This document shows positions 48,352-57,401 of a stretch of DNA of 64,000 bases, in pieces. The position numbers were made by a program, and so were the translations under genes. Within the stretch, counting starts at the first letter, position 1, and every line of letters begins with the position of its first letter. Location of the stretch: positions 1 to 64,000 of the forward strand of contig JADZEW010000016.1 in NCBI GenBank assembly GCA_020850325.1, written 5' to 3'. Below the pieces are notes generated by a model, which saw only the letters and a list, made by a program, of their open reading frames with translations, was not told the DNA's origin and ran no database searches. Source of the stretch: Methanoregulaceae archaeon (GTDB taxonomy: Bacteria; Armatimonadota; Fimbriimonadia; Fimbriimonadales; Fimbriimonadaceae).

Positions 48352-50895
48352 ATGCGTAGGTGCGCCCTCATCGTCGTCCTCGGCTCGCTCGTCATCAGCG
48401 CTTGCGACAAGCCCCGTCGGGTGGGAGACTCCGGCCCGGAGGGGATCCGCGTCGCGACCGGCCAAGACCTCCGCCCCGCTGGCAAGAGCATCACCTTCCC
48501 CGGGCGCCCGGTGGACATCGCGCTGAGCAAGGACGGCCGCTACCTCTTCGCCAAGGACGACGATGGCCTCGTCGTGATCCATGCGCGAACGCACGAGGTG
48601 CTTCAAGAACTCGTGCTCCCCGGCGGCACCTCGGGCGCGGGCATCGTGGTCGATGCCGACGGCGGGGTGTGGCTCAGCAGCGCTCAGTCGGAAATCCAGC
48701 GTGCGGTAGCCAAAGATGGTAAGTACGACTGGGACCGCAAGATCACGCTGCCTAAGCCGAAAGTCGGCGGTCACGCGTATCCCTGCGGCATGCAGATCGT
48801 CGGCGATCGGCTCATCGTCGCGCTCTCTCGTAGCAACTCGGTGGGTGTCGCCAACTGGAAGACCGGCACCTTCGAGAAAGAACTCCCGGTCCACATCGCA
48901 CCGTTCTCGGTGGCGGTCGAGGCGGACGGCAAGACGGCCTGGGCGTCGTGTTGGGGCGGCCCCCAGCCCAAGGAAGGCCTGATGCAAGCCTCGTCGGGAT
49001 CGATGGTCAGCGTCGACGCGCGTGGCGTGGTCAAGGCAGCCAGCGTGGTGCGGCTCGATCTGGCTACGGGCGCGATCCAGCCGGTCGAAGTCGCGCTGCA
49101 ACCGATGCAGATGGTGTTCCACCCCGATGGCAAGCGGATGTTCGTCGCCCATGGCAACGCCGACGAAGTCTCGGTGATCGACCGCAAGGCGAACAAGCGG
49201 ATCGGACGCATCACCGTCAAGCCCGACGCGAAGTTGCCGTGGGGCTCGATGCCTAACGCGGTTGCGCTCAGCGAAGATGGCGAGACGCTGTTCACAGCCA
49301 ACGGTGGCGACAACGCGGTCGGCGTCGTCGATGTCGAGAGCGGCAAGGTGAAGGGGTTTATCCCGGCGGGTTGGTATCCGGGGGCGCTTCTCGTTCGCGG
49401 TGACTCGCTCTGGATCGCGAACATCAAGGGTCTCGGCACTCGCGAGCAGCGCAAAGACGGCAACTACTCGGTGTACGACACGACCGGCCTCATCAGCCTG
49501 GTGACGATTCCGGGCGAAGACGAACTCGCGAAGATGACGGTGATCGCCAAGGAAGCCTCCGGCGTTCATGACTCGCTGGTCGCGATGGCCCGGGGCACCT
49601 CAGTGTCGAAGCATCCGATCCCCGAGAAGCTGGGTGAGCGGAGCCCGATCGAACACGTTGTGTACATCCTCAAGGAGAACCGAACCTACGATCAGATCTT
49701 CGGCGACGTCAAGGAAGCTGACGGCGATCCCAAGCTGTGTATCTTTGGCGAAGACGTGACGCCCAACCACCACGCACTCGCCCGTGAGTTTGGGTTGCTC
49801 GACAACTTCTACTGCAACGGCGTATTGAGCGCAGATGGCCACTCGTGGGCGATGGAAGGCGCGGTTACCGGCTATCTCGAGAAGTCGTTCGGCGGGTTCA
49901 CGCGAAGCTACCCCTACGGCGGCGACGACTCGATCAACGCTGCCACAACGGGTTATCTCTGGGACCACGTCCTCGGCGCGGGCTTGACCTTCCAGAACTT
50001 CGGCGAGTTCGACGACGCGAAGCCGAACCCCAAGCGCACATGGCTCGAGCTTTACCGTGAGCACCAGAGCGGGAAGCTGACCACGAAGTACCCGAAACGG
50101 ATGTTCGTCGACCGGTTGATCACGTACACCGACCCTGATTTTCCCGGCTGGAACATGGAGATCCCCGAGCAGATTCGGGCCGACATCTTCCTCGAGAAGT
50201 TTGCCAAGCAGGATCGGATGGCGAACATGACGATCATCTACTTGCCGCAGGATCACACCTCGGGGACGAGCGAGAACCAGCCGACGCCGCGAGCTTGCGT
50301 GGCGGACAACGATCTCGCGTTGGGCCGTATCGTCGAGGCGCTCTCGAAGTCGAAGTATTGGCCGACGATGGCGATCTTCGTGATCGAGGATGATCCTCAG
50401 AATGGCTTCGATCACATCGACGGCCACCGCTCGATCTGCCTCGTGGTCAGCCCCTACTCGAAGCGCGGCTCGGTGAACTCCGACTTCTTCAACCAGACCT
50501 CGGCCCTGCACACGATGTTGCGAATCCTCGGCATCAAGCCCATGACCTCGTTCACATCGGCCTCGCCGGTGATGACGAGTTGCTTCACCGAGACGCCCGA
50601 CTTTACGCCCTACACGCTGCGTCCGGCCAAGATCGCCCTTGACGAACTGAACAAGCCGAAGTCGGCGATGAACGCGTTCGAGCGCAAATGGGCCGATCTC
50701 AGCGAGGCTCAAGACCTGAGCAAGATGGATGCGATCGAGGACGACACGATGAACCGCATTCTGTGGCACTCGGTCCGAGGGACCGAGCCCTACCCCGCGG
50801 CGTGGGCGGGGGCCCACGGCCGGGGCTTAGACAAGAAGGGCCTCAAGCGCGACCCGCGGAAGTCGGACGAAGAGGAAGAGGACGAGGAAGAGTAA
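48352..50895 (+). CDS. Beta-propeller/phosphoesterase fusion lipoprotein
   Basis: 847 residues. A lipobox ISAC (Cys16) anchors the protein. Residues 40-395 form a YVTN/YncE-type beta propeller (VDIALSKDGRYLFAKDDDGL, MVFHPDGKRMFVAHGNADEV, AVALSEDGETLFTANGGDNA). Residues 420-770 are a phosphoesterase (PF04185) domain of the alkaline phosphatase superfamily: IEHVVYILKENRTYDQIFGD (nucleophile Thr region), DGHSWAMEG, IEDDPQNGFDHIDGHRS (metal-binding Asp/His). The tail KSDEEEEDEEE is strongly acidic. Such fusions cleave phosphate esters or phospholipids outside the cell. The gene is isolated. Confidence 0.9.
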   Translation: MRRCALIVVLGSLVISACDKPRRVGDSGPEGIRVATGQDLRPAGKSITFPGRPVDIALSKDGRYLFAKDDDGLVVIHARTHEVLQELVLPGGTSGAGIVVDADGGVWLSSAQSEIQRAVAKDGKYDWDRKITLPKPKVGGHAYPCGMQIVGDRLIVALSRSNSVGVANWKTGTFEKELPVHIAPFSVAVEADGKTAWASCWGGPQPKEGLMQASSGSMVSVDARGVVKAASVVRLDLATGAIQPVEVALQPMQMVFHPDGKRMFVAHGNADEVSVIDRKANKRIGRITVKPDAKLPWGSMPNAVALSEDGETLFTANGGDNAVGVVDVESGKVKGFIPAGWYPGALLVRGDSLWIANIKGLGTREQRKDGNYSVYDTTGLISLVTIPGEDELAKMTVIAKEASGVHDSLVAMARGTSVSKHPIPEKLGERSPIEHVVYILKENRTYDQIFGDVKEADGDPKLCIFGEDVTPNHHALAREFGLLDNFYCNGVLSADGHSWAMEGAVTGYLEKSFGGFTRSYPYGGDDSINAATTGYLWDHVLGAGLTFQNFGEFDDAKPNPKRTWLELYREHQSGKLTTKYPKRMFVDRLITYTDPDFPGWNMEIPEQIRADIFLEKFAKQDRMANMTIIYLPQDHTSGTSENQPTPRACVADNDLALGRIVEALSKSKYWPTMAIFVIEDDPQNGFDHIDGHRSICLVVSPYSKRGSVNSDFFNQTSALHTMLRILGIKPMTSFTSASPVMTSCFTETPDFTPYTLRPAKIALDELNKPKSAMNAFERKWADLSEAQDLSKMDAIEDDTMNRILWHSVRGTEPYPAAWAGAHGRGLDKKGLKRDPRKSDEEEEDEEE

Positions 50896-50927
50896 TCACC
50901 TTCCCCTTTTCAGGGGAAGGCCTGTGA
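50896..50927. repeat. Palindromic repeat, family D, copy 2
   Basis: CCTTCCCC (50899-50906), loop TTTTCA, GGGGAAGG (50913-50920), flanked by TCA and CCTGTGA. It is the reverse complement of 129-158 including flanks. It starts immediately after the phosphoesterase stop and may serve as its terminator. Confidence 0.65.
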
Positions 50928-51108
50928 GCGAAAGCGAACAGGGATGGGGTGAAGAAGCCGGCTTGCCACCCCACCTCTTCGCGCGAGGCGCGAAGGTCCT
51001 CCCCTGCAAGGAGAGGAATGGACGCTTCCCTTGCAGGCTCAGGCCTTGTCAGCGAACTGCCTCCCGCGAGAGAAAAGCAACTTTGGCGTTCGCTTTGGAG
51101 CAGCGCGC
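50928..51108. other. Intergenic region, no gene found
   Basis: Roughly 180 bases between the family D palindrome and the sulfatase promoter. It contains short GC-rich inverted segments (for example CTTCGCGCGAGGCGCGAAG around 50980-50998, a perfect 8-bp stem) but no credible frame or RNA gene. Confidence 0.5.
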
Positions 51109-51114
51109 TATCAT
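51109..51114 (+). promoter_or_regulatory. Possible -10 box of the sulfatase gene
   Basis: TATCAT ends 6 bases before ATG 51121, with CCCTCC between, so no ribosome binding site is available. A leaderless transcript is expected. Confidence 0.45.
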
Positions 51115-51120
51115 CCCTCC

Positions 51121-52599
51121 ATGATCCTTGCGGCCTCCCTGATGCTCACATGGGTGGCCGCGCCTCCGAACGTGGTTCTCATCCTCGTCGACGACCTCGG
51201 TTGGCAAGACACGTCGCTCTCCTTCGGCGTAAATCCGAAGGTCGTCGGCCGTCATTTCCGAACGCCGAATCTGGAAGCGCTCGCCAAACGTGGCGTTCAG
51301 GTGAACCAGGCGTACTCGGCAAGTCCCGTGTGCACGCCGTCCCGCGTCGCGATTCTAACGGGTCAAAATCCGGCGCGAAACAAGATCACCACCTGGGTAC
51401 ACAGTGGCCAAGAGACCGAGTCGCCTTATCCAGGTTTGGACTTGTCGCGCTGGAACACGAAGGGGTTTCAGCCGGGCGATGCGGCCACTCTTCCTGACGC
51501 ATTCCGCAGTGCGGGCTACCGCACCATTCAGATCGGCAAGGCGCACTTTGGCGCAGCGGGAACACCCGGCGCGAACCCGCTCAACCTCGGCTTCGACCGC
51601 AGCATCGCGGGAAACGCGGCGGGCCATCCAAGCAGCTACTACGGTCTGGAGAACTTCGCCGCCCCACGCAAACCCGGCGAGACCACGGCAAAGCACAACG
51701 ATGTCCCTGGCCTTGAGGCGTACCACGGCAAGGATGTGTTCCTCGAAGAAGCACTCGCGAGCGAGGCATCCCGCGAGATCGAACAGGCGGCCAAAGATCG
51801 GAAGCTGTTTTTCCTCTGGTATTCGCCGTATGCGGTGCACACGCCCATTCAGCCGAACAAGAAGCTGCTGAAGAACTATCGCGGTATCAATGATCACGAG
51901 GCCGCCTATGCTACGCTCGTCGAGTCGGTCGATCGTGGTCTGGGAACCCTGGTTCAGGCCCTGAAGAAGTCGGGCCAGCTTGAGAATACGATCATCGTGT
52001 TTACGAGCGACAACGGAGGCCTGTCCGCTAGCGCGCGGGGTGGATATCCGAACCTGCACAACCTGCCCCCCCGTAGCGGCAAGGGCTCGGCTTACGAAGG
52101 CGGAACCCGGGTGCCTCTCGTGTTTGCTGGCCCCGGCGTCGCGTCTGGGAGAAGCTTCAACCGGCTCTGGATGACTTCGACCGACTTACCGGCGACGCTC
52201 GCCGGATTGGCGGGATTGAAGTTCAGTGCCGTCGACGGCCGGTCATTCTCTGCTAACTTGCAGTCAGGCGAAGACCGCGATCGGACCGGGGCGTTCGTCT
52301 GGCACTTTCCGCACTATCGTGGCGGAGGTGGTCCCGGCTTGGAACCGTTCTCCTCGGTGCGGTTGGGAGATTTCAAGGCAATCTTCTTTTACGGAGCCCG
52401 CCGATGGGAGCTCTACAATTTGAAGAACGACCTCGGCGAAACGAACGATGTCGGGTGGCGTCAGTCGGCCAAGCTCCGGGACCTCGCCGGCTGGATGGAT
52501 GTGTCGTTGAGGGAAATGAGCGCCCAGATTCCGCTGGGGGCGACGACAGGCAAGCCAGTCAGTCTTGAACCTCCCTCGACCGGAGATACAAACAAGTGA
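51121..52599 (+). CDS. Secreted arylsulfatase-family protein
   Basis: 492 residues from ATG 51121, with a short signal peptide (about 1-14). Metal-binding NVVLILVDDLGWQDTS (about 17-32) and the formylglycine site CTPSRVAILTG (C71-x-P-S-R75) mark an active S1-type sulfatase; H/K sites appear in GKAHFGAAG and TSDNGG (about 300). An anaerobic or oxygen-dependent maturase would convert Cys71; none is adjacent. It would remove sulfate from polysaccharides or other esters. No glycan operon is nearby. Confidence 0.93.
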   Translation: MILAASLMLTWVAAPPNVVLILVDDLGWQDTSLSFGVNPKVVGRHFRTPNLEALAKRGVQVNQAYSASPVCTPSRVAILTGQNPARNKITTWVHSGQETESPYPGLDLSRWNTKGFQPGDAATLPDAFRSAGYRTIQIGKAHFGAAGTPGANPLNLGFDRSIAGNAAGHPSSYYGLENFAAPRKPGETTAKHNDVPGLEAYHGKDVFLEEALASEASREIEQAAKDRKLFFLWYSPYAVHTPIQPNKKLLKNYRGINDHEAAYATLVESVDRGLGTLVQALKKSGQLENTIIVFTSDNGGLSASARGGYPNLHNLPPRSGKGSAYEGGTRVPLVFAGPGVASGRSFNRLWMTSTDLPATLAGLAGLKFSAVDGRSFSANLQSGEDRDRTGAFVWHFPHYRGGGGPGLEPFSSVRLGDFKAIFFYGARRWELYNLKNDLGETNDVGWRQSAKLRDLAGWMDVSLREMSAQIPLGATTGKPVSLEPPSTGDTNK

Positions 52600-52657
52600 G
52601 AGCGGGCTAACCCATCGATCGCGCATTGACGCGGTGATTCTCCGCTGGGTTACTGCA

Positions 52658-52694
52658 GGCGCGGTACGATGGCCCCCGCACGCCTCGTGGATTT
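52658..52694. repeat. Dispersed repeat, family C, copy 2
   Basis: GGCGCGGTACGATGGCCCCC followed by GCACGCCTCGTGGATTTTC, about 30 of 37 positions identical to 48201-48237 in the same orientation. It lies between the sulfatase and tRNA-Ile genes. The function is unknown; a short interspersed element is the simplest reading. Confidence 0.6.
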
Positions 52695-52768
52695 TCCGAA
52701 CGCAACGTCGTCTGCCCAAACAAGCTTACGAGCTAACCTGCCAAACAGGCCAAAAGAGAAAAGCGTTC

Positions 52769-52845
<77 letters not shown>

Positions 52846-52849
52846 GAAC

Positions 52850-52883
52850 GGTTGGGCATTGTACCCCAACCCACCGATATACT
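52850..52883. promoter_or_regulatory. Divergent promoters of tRNA-Ile and ppx
   Basis: On the minus strand TACAAT (52863-52858) lies 12 bases before the tRNA, in the loop of a perfect inverted repeat GGTTGGG (52850-52856) / CCCAACC (52865-52871). On the plus strand TATACT (52878-52883) ends 6 bases before the ppx ATG. Both boxes sit in a 40-base gap. Confidence 0.5.
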
Positions 52884-52889
52884 CAACCT

Positions 52890-53813
52890 ATGCCCCCTCG
52901 AATCCTCGCGAGCGCCGACATCGGCAGCAACACGGTGCACCTGCTCGTAGCTGAGGTGGATGGCGACCAAGTCAGCCGCTTGGGCGACACCAACGAGTGG
53001 ATCTCGCTCGGGGAAATCGTGGGACGGGAGGGCAAGATTCCCGATGCGCTCGCGGACCGTCTTATCAAGACCCTCGACACCTTTCGCCGGCAGGCGGCGA
53101 GCCAAGGCGCGGAGGCGATCTATGTTTTCGGCACCGAGGCGTTGCGCCGGGCCAGCAACCAAGAGCGTGTGCTTAAAGCGGTGCGGGTGGCGACCGGAAT
53201 CAAGGTCGAAATCATCTCGGGGCCGCAGGAAGCGGAACTTGGCTTGCGTGGCGCTTGGCTCGACTGCGAAGGGTCGGGGCCCTTTGTGATGGTCGAGGTT
53301 GGCGGAGGTAGCGCCCAGGTCGCGTTATGCACGGTCGACAAAAAGGGCAAGCCCCAGATCGAGCATGAGGTTTCCCTCCCCATCGGAACCGGGACGTTGC
53401 TTGCCCACCACAACTTGACCGCCCCGGTAAGCGACGAAGCATACGTCGCCCTACAGTCCGAAATCGAGGCGAGGTTCGCCGAGCTCCCGTCGATCGATGC
53501 CGTGCGCATGATCGCATGCGGCGGCGTGGCCCGCGGGTTGTGGCGGGCGTTGCACCCGGACGGCGAGCGTGAGATGGCGGCGGCCGAACTGGATTACTTG
53601 ATTTGGTCCACCCGACGGCTTCCGCAAGACATCATCGGTGATCGGTTCTCCGTCAAGCCGAAGCGCGCGGCTACCCTGCTGCCCGGGGCGACCGTTTACC
53701 GAACCCTCATGCGGCGCTACGGATTCAACGAGTTCACGATCAGCCGATTCGGAGTTCGCGAGGGCGCGATCCTCGGCATGGCGAAGGGAACCATCCCCGG
53801 CCGGGCGCTCTGA
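52890..53813 (+). CDS. ppx: Ppx/GppA-family exopolyphosphatase
   Basis: 307 residues, actin-like ATPase fold. ASADIGSNTVHLLVAEVDGD (about 7-26) and VMVEVGGGSAQVALCTVD (about 136-153) are the phosphate-binding loops; FGTEALRRASN lies between. It carries only the core, without the C-terminal HD-like domain of E. coli Ppx/GppA. It would hydrolyse polyphosphate or pppGpp; adjacency to ppk favours polyphosphate. The transcript is probably leaderless. Confidence 0.92.
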   Translation: MPPRILASADIGSNTVHLLVAEVDGDQVSRLGDTNEWISLGEIVGREGKIPDALADRLIKTLDTFRRQAASQGAEAIYVFGTEALRRASNQERVLKAVRVATGIKVEIISGPQEAELGLRGAWLDCEGSGPFVMVEVGGGSAQVALCTVDKKGKPQIEHEVSLPIGTGTLLAHHNLTAPVSDEAYVALQSEIEARFAELPSIDAVRMIACGGVARGLWRALHPDGEREMAAAELDYLIWSTRRLPQDIIGDRFSVKPKRAATLLPGATVYRTLMRRYGFNEFTISRFGVREGAILGMAKGTIPGRAL

Positions 53814-53877
53814 ACGTCTTAACTTTCACATCGAGCTTTGCCAGACATACTCCTGATCCAACGGCCGGGAGTGGAAC

Positions 53878-55965
53878 ATGACAGAAGGGGCAACTGGAAT
53901 GACCAAGAACGCGAAGCGAAAGCGGCCAGCGATCAACGAGAAGTACTTCAATCGCGAATCGAGCTGGCTCCAGTTCAACCGTCGCGTGCTCGAAGAGGCC
54001 AAGAACCCCGACAACCCTCTGCTCGAGCGCCTCAAGTTCCTCGCGATCTTCGAGTCGAACCTCGACGAGTTCTACATGGTCCGCGTCTCGGGCCTTATCG
54101 AGCAGTACGAGAGCGGAGTCGTTGAGCCGTCCGCCGACGGGCTCAGCCCGAACGAGCAGCTCGAACTCATCTCGAACGAGGCTTATCCGCTGCGACAAGC
54201 CGCGGCCGCGCTTTGGGAAGATGAGCTTCGTCCGCTGCTGAAGGAGCAAGGGGTCAGCATCATCGCTTATCGGGACCTACCCGAAGCGAAGCGGACCGAT
54301 TTGGACCTCTTGTTCCGACAAGAGATCTTCCCGGTGTGTACGCCGCTGATTCTCGATCCGGCACCATCCGTCCCGTTCATCTCAAATCGATCGCTGAACC
54401 TCGTGGTTGTGCTCGGCGACGAGACGGGCGGTAGCCGTCTTGCCCGGGTGAAGATCCCTGACGTCACCCCTCGCGCGATCCGTGTTTCCAAGCGTCGCCA
54501 CGAATACGTGCTCCTCGAAGACGTGATCCGCCACAACCTTGCGCAACTTTTCCCGGGAGTGAGCATCGTTTCCGCTCATATGTTCCGGGTCATCCGCGAT
54601 GCGGACATCGAAATCAGAGAGTTGGAAGCCGGAGACTTGATTGAATCGATCGAGCAGACGATACGGCTGCGGCGATTCGGCGACCCCGTGCTGCTCGAAG
54701 TCGATGAAGGGATGCCCGAGGAAGTCCGCCGGAAACTGATGCACTTGCTCAACCTGGAGGAGAGCGATACGTTCCAGGTGCAGGGCATTCTAGGTTTCGA
54801 TGTGTTCTGGCAGATTGCCGCGATCGACAAGCCCTCGCTGCGCTACCGTCCTCACCATCCATTCCTCGCCGAGAACCTATCCAGCCACCGCACGCTATTC
54901 GGCACGATCAAGGAAGCGGATGTGATCGTCCACCATCCCTTTGACAGCTTCCGCACCGTGGAGGAGTTTGTCAACTCCGCCGCCCAGGATCCTCGCGTGA
55001 TTGGCATCAAGCAGACGCTGTACCGAGTAGGTCGCGAGTCGCCGATTGTCGAGTCGCTCCTGAAGGCGGCCGAGTCAGGCAAGCAAGTTGCGGTCTTGGT
55101 CGAACTCAAAGCCCGGTTCGACGAGAGCAACAACCTCGTGTGGGCTCGCGCCCTGGAGCGCGCCGGTGTCCACGTCACCTATGGCTTCCCCGAGCTGAAG
55201 ACCCACTGCAAGCTGTGCTTGGTGGTACGGCGCGAGGAAGAGGGCATCGCCACCTACGCCCACATTGGCACCGGCAACTATAACCCAACGACGGCGCGGC
55301 TGTACACCGACCTCGGCCTCTTTACCGCCGATCCGGAGATCACGCAAGACGTTGCCGAGCTGTTCAACTACCTCACCGGGTTCTCAAAGCAGCGGGTGTA
55401 TAGACGGCTCATGGTCGCTCCGATCAACCTGCGTACGGGGGTGTTGGAACGCATCCGGCGGGAAACCACGATCGCCCGGCGCGGAGCGCCGGCGCGGATC
55501 ATGTTCAAGCTCAACTCGCTCGTCGATCCCGAGTTGGTCGATGCGCTGAACGAAGCCGCCGAGGCGGGCGTCAAAGTTGATCTGATCGTGCGCGGGATCT
55601 GCTGCCTGCGCCCTCGCGCGGGAGTCCACGTGGTGTCGGTCGTGGGTCGGTTCCTTGAGCACAGCCGGTTGCTCTACTTCGAGAACGGAGGTAGTCCGGA
55701 GGTGTGGCTCGGTAGCGCGGATCTGATGCGGCGCAATCTCGACCGTCGGATCGAAGTCCTCGCGCCGGTAAGGAGACCCGAGCAGATCGCCTATCTCCGC
55801 GACGAACTTCTCGCGAAGTACCTCGAGGACAACACGAACGCGTGGGTGCTGCATGCGGATGGGCACTACGAGCGGCGGACGCCCGGCAAGCGGACGTTCT
55901 CGGTGCAGAGTTACCTCATGGCGCATCCGACGACGAGATCGCTCTTCCCAACCCAAGAAGGCTAG
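53878..55965 (+). CDS. ppk1: Polyphosphate kinase 1
   Basis: 695 residues from ATG 53878 (GGGAG 8 bases upstream; ATG 53899 also possible). N-terminal YFNRESSWLQFNRRVLEEAK, head domain, and the two catalytic-core domains are all present. Autophosphorylated His443 lies in LKTHCKLCLVVRREE, YAHIGTGNYNPTTARLYTDL follows, and the second key histidine His595 is in GRFLEHSRLLYFENG. It reversibly makes polyphosphate from ATP. It forms a unit with ppx, controlling polyphosphate turnover. The length is normal for the family. Confidence 0.96.
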   Translation: MTEGATGMTKNAKRKRPAINEKYFNRESSWLQFNRRVLEEAKNPDNPLLERLKFLAIFESNLDEFYMVRVSGLIEQYESGVVEPSADGLSPNEQLELISNEAYPLRQAAAALWEDELRPLLKEQGVSIIAYRDLPEAKRTDLDLLFRQEIFPVCTPLILDPAPSVPFISNRSLNLVVVLGDETGGSRLARVKIPDVTPRAIRVSKRRHEYVLLEDVIRHNLAQLFPGVSIVSAHMFRVIRDADIEIRELEAGDLIESIEQTIRLRRFGDPVLLEVDEGMPEEVRRKLMHLLNLEESDTFQVQGILGFDVFWQIAAIDKPSLRYRPHHPFLAENLSSHRTLFGTIKEADVIVHHPFDSFRTVEEFVNSAAQDPRVIGIKQTLYRVGRESPIVESLLKAAESGKQVAVLVELKARFDESNNLVWARALERAGVHVTYGFPELKTHCKLCLVVRREEEGIATYAHIGTGNYNPTTARLYTDLGLFTADPEITQDVAELFNYLTGFSKQRVYRRLMVAPINLRTGVLERIRRETTIARRGAPARIMFKLNSLVDPELVDALNEAAEAGVKVDLIVRGICCLRPRAGVHVVSVVGRFLEHSRLLYFENGGSPEVWLGSADLMRRNLDRRIEVLAPVRRPEQIAYLRDELLAKYLEDNTNAWVLHADGHYERRTPGKRTFSVQSYLMAHPTTRSLFPTQEG

Positions 55966-56010
55966 TTTGAGGTGGGGAGCACAGGCTGGAGCTCCGACAA
56001 TCCTCTCTAG

Positions 56011-57360
56011 ATGGAGCGTGCGACCAAAGCTGAGATTCTCGCCGCACTGAGCCATGCGCTCGATCTGGTCGAAGGTCAGCCCGAGGGGCATGCGGTTCGC
56101 ACGTGTCTGCTGGCCTCGCGGATTGCCGAAGAAATGGCGTTGTCGGATCAAGACCGCGATAGCCTCTACTTTGCGGCATTGCTCAAAGACTCGGGCTGTT
56201 CGAGCAACTCCGCCCGAATCCACAAGATCTTCGGTGGAGACGAGATGCTGGTCAAGCAGGGCGTCAAGACCGTCGATTGGTCGAGCCCCCTGGAGTCCAT
56301 CAAGTACGCGATCGGCGCGACCGAAAGAGGCAACGGAGTTGTCTCGAAGCTTCGACGGATGCTTGGCAACTTAGGGCCACCCGCCAAAGTGATGGATGAG
56401 GTGACCCTTGCGAGGTGTACTCAGGGCGCGGCCATCGCGAGGAAGCTCCGGTTCGAGGAGGCCGTAGCCCAGGCGGTGGAACACCTCGACGAGCACTGGG
56501 ATGGTCGAGGCTCTCCTCGCCACTTGCGCGGCAGTGAGATTCCGCTTCTTGCTCGAATCCTCGGCCTAGCGCAGACCCTCGAAGTGTTCTTCACCACCTT
56601 CGGGCTGACCGCGGCCATGGACATGCTCGACCGGCGCGAGGGCACCTGGTTTGACCCGGAAACCGCGAATGCGGCTCGGTCTTTGGCTGGCGATCGAGGG
56701 TTCTGGGAGCTTCTCCGCGCTCATGCGGAGGAGTCGCTTCAGCACCTGCCGATCGGGGCCGCATCGGCCGTGGCCGATGAGACGGACATTGATCAGATCT
56801 GCGTCGCCTTCGCCATGATCGTCGATGCCAAGTCGAGTTTCACTGCCGCCCATTCATCGCGCGTGACCGATGTTGCGGTCGAGCTTGGCATGCTGTTCGA
56901 GTTCGATCACGAGCGCCTGCGGACCCTCCGGCGGGCGGCACTGCTACATGATATCGGCAAACTGGGGGTTCCGAACTCGATCCTGGAGAAGCCGGGCCGA
57001 CTCGACGCTGGGGAGTTCGATCGCGTTCAGCAGCACCCTCGCCATAGCTTTGAGATTCTCAAGCCGATTCGGGCATTCGACCGCGTCGCCGACATCGCCG
57101 CCGCCCACCACGAGCGACTCGATGGCAGCGGCTATTGGCGCGGATTGACGGCCAGTGAACTCGACCTGGACATGCGGATCCTCGCGGTGGCCGACGTGTT
57201 CGACGCGCTCAGCGCGGAACGGCCCTACCGCGAAGCCCTCCCGCTCCCGGAGGTGTTCGCCATCATGGATCGTGAGGCCGGGACCGGATTGGATGCGGCG
57301 TGCGTGGATGCGCTTCGCGCCCGGAAGATGAAGGGCATAGCGATGCCGCAAGCCGCTTGA
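56011..57360 (+). CDS. Tandem HD-GYP-like protein
   Basis: 449 residues with two HD-type domains. The first (about 15-230) has HAVRTCLLASRIAEEM and LLKDSGCSSNS, where the HD pair is replaced by KD, and HLDEHWDGRGSP for the GYP block. The second (about 275-445) keeps LLHDIGKLGVPNSILEKPGR (HD near 313), HHERLDGSGYW and VADVFDALSAERPYR, but GYP reads GYW. The family includes c-di-GMP phosphodiesterases; here the second domain might be active and the first regulatory. No receiver domain is attached. Starts close after ppk1; shares no obvious operon signal. Confidence 0.85.
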   Translation: MERATKAEILAALSHALDLVEGQPEGHAVRTCLLASRIAEEMALSDQDRDSLYFAALLKDSGCSSNSARIHKIFGGDEMLVKQGVKTVDWSSPLESIKYAIGATERGNGVVSKLRRMLGNLGPPAKVMDEVTLARCTQGAAIARKLRFEEAVAQAVEHLDEHWDGRGSPRHLRGSEIPLLARILGLAQTLEVFFTTFGLTAAMDMLDRREGTWFDPETANAARSLAGDRGFWELLRAHAEESLQHLPIGAASAVADETDIDQICVAFAMIVDAKSSFTAAHSSRVTDVAVELGMLFEFDHERLRTLRRAALLHDIGKLGVPNSILEKPGRLDAGEFDRVQQHPRHSFEILKPIRAFDRVADIAAAHHERLDGSGYWRGLTASELDLDMRILAVADVFDALSAERPYREALPLPEVFAIMDREAGTGLDAACVDALRARKMKGIAMPQAA

Positions 57361-57401
57361 TTGCTGAACTGCGGTCGAGTTCGCGCGTCTACACAGGTGT
57401 G

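Noticed and set aside
48307-50817. Two long minus-strand frames opposite the phosphoesterase gene
   Set aside because: Antisense to a propeller/phosphatase protein with intact motifs; no signal or ribosome site.
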